DNA from: JAGTVB01 sp964624765
Lineage (GTDB): Bacteria; Pseudomonadota; Gammaproteobacteria; HK1
Assembly (NCBI GenBank): GCA_964624765.1
Contig: CAZUZO010000148.1
Location: 1-7,421, forward strand
Length of the DNA: 7,421 bases
Direction: 5' to 3'
Every line of letters begins with the position of its first letter. Position 1 is the stretch's first letter. Shown piece by piece: positions 5,401 through 7,421 of this stretch. The translations under genes were made by a program, and so were the position numbers. Below the pieces are notes generated by a model. That model was not told where the DNA came from. It did no database searches and was given only the letters and a program-made list of their open reading frames with translations.

Positions 5401-5913
5401 TCGATTTGGGCCGAAGACCTGGGCCAGAAGGTCCGTGCGCGCTTTCGCTGCCGCTATCGCAATGGCCGCTACGAAGTCCCCAGCCGCACCCGCTTCCGCG
5501 ACGGGCTCATCAGCCTCGACCCGCCGGCACTCAACCTTGCCCTGCAAGGCTGGAATGCCCAGTATGCGGCCAACGACGAGGCCTTGGCTATCGATGGCAA
5601 AACCCGGTGTAACGCGATCGACGAGGACGGCCACCAGACCCCTATCCTCAGCACCGTCGGGCACCCAACGCGACCTGGCCCGCTACCGGGTCGAGGAGCG
5701 CGGCGCTCACGACCAGCTCACCGCCAAAGACAATCAACCCACCCTCCTGGCCGATATCCGTCTCCTGTTCGAGCAGCGCGCCGAGCCGGACTTGCGCGAG
5801 CCGTTTACCCCCGAGCACGGACGGCTCCAATCGTGCGCGATCCGGACCTCGACCCGCCTCAACGACTCTCTGGACTTTCCTCACGTTGGACAAGTCTTCC
5901 TCGTCGAGCGCCC
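5401..5913 (+). pseudogene. ISAs1-family transposase remnant, truncated, frameshifted and internally deleted
   Basis: From 5401 to about 5660 one frame encodes a stretch typical of ISAs1-family transposases: WAEDLGQKVRARF, NGRYEVPSRTRFRD, LALQGWNAQYA, then LAIDGKTRCNAIDEDGHQ with the first catalytic Asp, ending ILSTVGH. The next homologous block (TQRDLARYRVEERGAHDQL, AKDNQPTLLADIRLLFEQR, EPFTPEHGR, LDFPHVGQVFLVER) is in another frame and follows at once. In intact members roughly 50-60 residues lie between these blocks, including the TADA segment with the second catalytic Asp, so an internal deletion has removed it and shifted the frame. The N-terminus is missing (stop TGA at 5398-5400) and the C-terminus is lost after about 5913. 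It cannot encode an active enzyme. No terminal repeats of the element were found. Confidence 0.8.
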
Positions 5914-6043
5914 GCGTCGTCGACTGTCTGCGACCGACGTCCCTCGTCGGTTCGGATGGCTATTTTCCAGTGCCAGGGCATCGTCGGCTTGGATCCAGAG
6001 GTCGCTTTCAGTGCCTTCGGAGCTTACGTCGCCCGAGGAGCTG
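5914..6043. other. Short non-coding stretch between transposase remnant and cytochrome gene
   Basis: About 130 bp in which I find no continuing transposase homology in any frame and no other gene. It may be degraded IS sequence plus the 3' region of the minus-strand cytochrome gene. Confidence 0.4.
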
Positions 6044-6718
6044 TCACTCCTGGGAACGAGCTTTCGGACCGTGGCGCTTTCGGCCGGTGACCATAGCCCA
6101 GATCAGGTTTTCCTTGTCAACGTAACTTGAAAACAGCACCCCCGCGACATGGAATGCAATCAAAACCAAGGTGACGTTGGTGAAAATCTCATGAAGCTCT
6201 TCCCAGAATGCCTCGCGCGCGTCGCCCTCATGCTCCTTCCCGCCCTCTCGCTCGTCTCCATTCGCGTTGGCATTGGAGATCAGAGCGGGCAGTGCCGGAA
6301 CGGAAGTATTCTCGGCAACCCAACCGGCAAGTGGTCCCGCGTCTTCCTCGATTGCGTACAGCACCAGTCCTGAAAACACGGTGCCGGCCAGACCGATCAG
6401 GAGGAGAACGATCATTGCCCCCCCAGCGGGATTGTGTCCGACATACGGTCTGGCCCGATTGGCCATGTGATCGCGGAGGTACCATATTACGGTTGCTGGT
6501 GAGCGCGCGAAGTCAGAAAACCGAGCATGTTGGGTGCCGACAAATCCCCAGAGGAGCCGTATGCAGACGACGATGCCGACCACATAGCCGGCCCAAACAT
6601 GTTGGGTAAGGAACTCATCCTCGGTGAAGTAGGCGGTAAAGAACGCAATCACCAGCGTCCAATGGCCAATCCGCACAAGAGGGTCCCAGACTAGAACCGT
6701 GTTTTCAGCGGTTTTCAT
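6044..6718 (-). CDS. Cytochrome b561-type (NiFe-hydrogenase b-subunit-like) membrane protein
   Basis: The product is 224 residues, with about four membrane segments (approximately 17-31, 41-60, 100-121 and 178-199). The N-terminus has the family signature VWDPLVRIGHW (H19), followed by QHVWAGYVVG (H40), RLLWGFVGTQHARFSDF (H64) and GHNPAGG (H95), and near the end LHEIFTNV (H176) and IAFHVAG (H190). This is the di-heme b-type cytochrome fold that passes electrons between the quinone pool and a periplasmic or membrane partner. The loop before the last segment (about 150-172) is rich in Asn, Glu, Gly and Lys. The start ATG has GGAG 7 nt upstream (6726-6729 on the plus strand). No hydrogenase, cytochrome c or other redox partner is in the window. 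The gene is divergent from the LuxR-type gene. Confidence 0.88.
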   Translation of the reverse strand: MKTAENTVLVWDPLVRIGHWTLVIAFFTAYFTEDEFLTQHVWAGYVVGIVVCIRLLWGFVGTQHARFSDFARSPATVIWYLRDHMANRARPYVGHNPAGGAMIVLLLIGLAGTVFSGLVLYAIEEDAGPLAGWVAENTSVPALPALISNANANGDEREGGKEHEGDAREAFWEELHEIFTNVTLVLIAFHVAGVLFSSYVDKENLIWAMVTGRKRHGPKARSQE

Positions 6719-6826
6719 GTGGTGTCTCCACTGTTTGCAATTTACCCAAATGTGTGGGGCGATTCGCGCTGATAAAATCCGCCATCCGACATAAGCTTAG
6801 GTTTTATGCTGGGAGTAGTGTTCTAT
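6719..6826. promoter_or_regulatory. Divergent promoter region, cytochrome b and LuxR-type genes
   Basis: A 108-bp gap separates two divergent genes and must hold both promoters. TAAAAT at 6773-6778 is a 5 of 6 match to a plus-strand -10 box, but no -35 box sits at the right spacing. I see no clear minus-strand promoter. The region also holds the left arm of an 11-bp inverted repeat and GGGAG at 6811-6815. Confidence 0.4.
6726..6729 (-). promoter_or_regulatory. Ribosome-binding site of the cytochrome b gene
   Basis: GGAG on the minus strand, 7 nt before ATG 6718-6716, supports this start. Confidence 0.55.
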
Positions 6827-6836
6827 ATGTCGGATG
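6783..6836. repeat. 11-bp perfect inverted repeat enclosing the start region of the LuxR-type gene
   Basis: CATCCGACATA at 6783-6793 is the exact reverse complement of TATGTCGGATG at 6826-6836; the spacer is 32 bp. The right arm contains the ATG at 6827. The arms are 43 bp apart centre to centre, about four helical turns. It could be an operator pair or an mRNA hairpin that hides the start codon. Confidence 0.55.
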
Positions 6837-7345
6837 ACAGACAAGAGCAATGGTCGGCGCGGGTGGCAGCGGCGCTTTTTGGCGTTATTGCGCTGTTCAT
6901 CGTGTCCGATCTCATCGTCGACTATCATGCCGGAGCCAGTTGGCGGCATTTAGCTGTTGAGCTTGTCGTGCTGCTCGTCGCGGGGGGCGGTATTGCCTTT
7001 CTCTGGCGTCAGTTCGAGCAGGCTCGTTCGGATCTTGCCGAGGCGCGGATAGAGGCTGAAAGGTGGCGGAAGGAAAACCATGAACTGATCCAAGGCCTCG
7101 GGTTCGCGATCGCGCGGCAATTCACGTCTTGGCAACTCACCAAGGCCGAGGCCGAGGTTGCACTGCTTATACTGAAAGGCTTGAGTCACAAAGAGATCGC
7201 CGAGATCCGCCAGACCAGCGAACGCACCATTAGGGAGCAAGCGCGTGCGGTCTACCGAAAAGCCGGCCTTTCCGGTCGCTCCTCCTTATCGGCTTTCTTC
7301 TTGGAGGATCTGTTGCTGCCCCAGAGTCAGGCGGTCGAAGAATGA
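6827..7345 (+). CDS. Membrane-anchored LuxR-type helix-turn-helix protein
   Basis: From ATG 6827 the product is 172 residues. Two hydrophobic segments (about 13-31, VAAALFGVIALFIVSDLIV, and about 44-62, LAVELVVLLVAGGGIAFLW) form a membrane hairpin. A charged helix follows, likely a coiled coil (about 63-88, FEQARSDLAEARIEAERWRK), then a LuxR/GerE helix-turn-helix (about 102-165) with LTKAEAEVALLILKGLSHKE, IAEIRQTSERTIREQ and VYRKAGLSGRSSL. No receiver or autoinducer domain is present, so a membrane or redox signal may be passed through the coiled coil. ATG 6806 (seven codons longer) is possible. I prefer 6827 because GGGAG lies 11 nt before it and MSDDRQEQW is a natural N-terminus, but this is not certain. 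The gene is divergent from the cytochrome b gene, which it might regulate. Confidence 0.8.
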   Translation: MSDDRQEQWSARVAAALFGVIALFIVSDLIVDYHAGASWRHLAVELVVLLVAGGGIAFLWRQFEQARSDLAEARIEAERWRKENHELIQGLGFAIARQFTSWQLTKAEAEVALLILKGLSHKEIAEIRQTSERTIREQARAVYRKAGLSGRSSLSAFFLEDLLLPQSQAVEE

Positions 7346-7421
7346 CGCCTCAACCAAGGCCCACTGGCGGATCGATTTCAATCACTCAATCTAAGAGCTC
7401 CGGCCCAAATCCGCTGAGAGG

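Noticed and set aside
4961..6130. 389-codon plus-strand ORF
   Set aside because: It runs antisense through the response-regulator start, through a non-coding region and out of frame with the first transposase block; only a short part matches transposase. It is a chance fusion of open frames.

Overview
The window looks like a chromosomal accessory or regulatory stretch from a moderately GC-rich Gram-negative bacterium. A PhoB-like response regulator, a NiFe-hydrogenase-type cytochrome b, an ISAs1-family transposase remnant and RpoD-like sigma architecture fit a gammaproteobacterium. Nitrospira-like lineages, which also carry fasciclin proteins, cannot be excluded. No rRNA, tRNA or CRISPR array is visible.

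Layout, left to right. (1) 3-242 is the C-terminal end of a fasciclin (FAS1) domain protein, cut by the window edge. (2) 243-583 is intergenic. It holds a 15-codon ORF with a strong ribosome-binding site and, directly after it, a 140-bp MITE-like element (16-bp perfect inverted ends, 5-bp CTGAG direct repeats) that ends 13 bp before the next start codon. (3) 584-1570 is a MerR/LitR/CarH-like regulator whose middle domain lacks the B12-binding histidine motif and whose tail has a CxCP...C cysteine pattern. (4) 1571-2013 is a long intergenic region with two TnnACA repeats spaced exactly 11 bp, the layout I recall for CarH operators. (5) 2014-3678 is an RpoD-like sigma-70 factor. (6) 3793-4296 is a pyridoxamine-phosphate-oxidase-like split-barrel flavoprotein. 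(7) 4353-5048, on the minus strand, is a PhoB/OmpR-type response regulator with an unusual recognition helix. (8) 5049-5400 is an intergenic region with two palindromes. (9) 5401-5913 is a decayed, internally deleted ISAs1-family transposase. (10) 6044-6718, minus strand, is a cytochrome b561-type membrane protein, divergent from (11) 6827-7345, a two-TM membrane-anchored LuxR-type HTH protein whose start codon lies in one arm of an 11-bp inverted repeat.

Working model (inference): the MerR regulator controls the sigma-factor promoter through the 11-bp direct repeats, and the sigma factor then drives a small regulon that may include the adjacent flavoprotein gene. This resembles the LitR/CarH light-response logic, but with a sensor domain that probably does not bind B12 and may instead use cysteines. 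The MITE insertion just upstream of the MerR gene may have rewired its expression. The right half (transposase remnant, cytochrome b, membrane LuxR protein) looks like a separate module with no obvious functional link.
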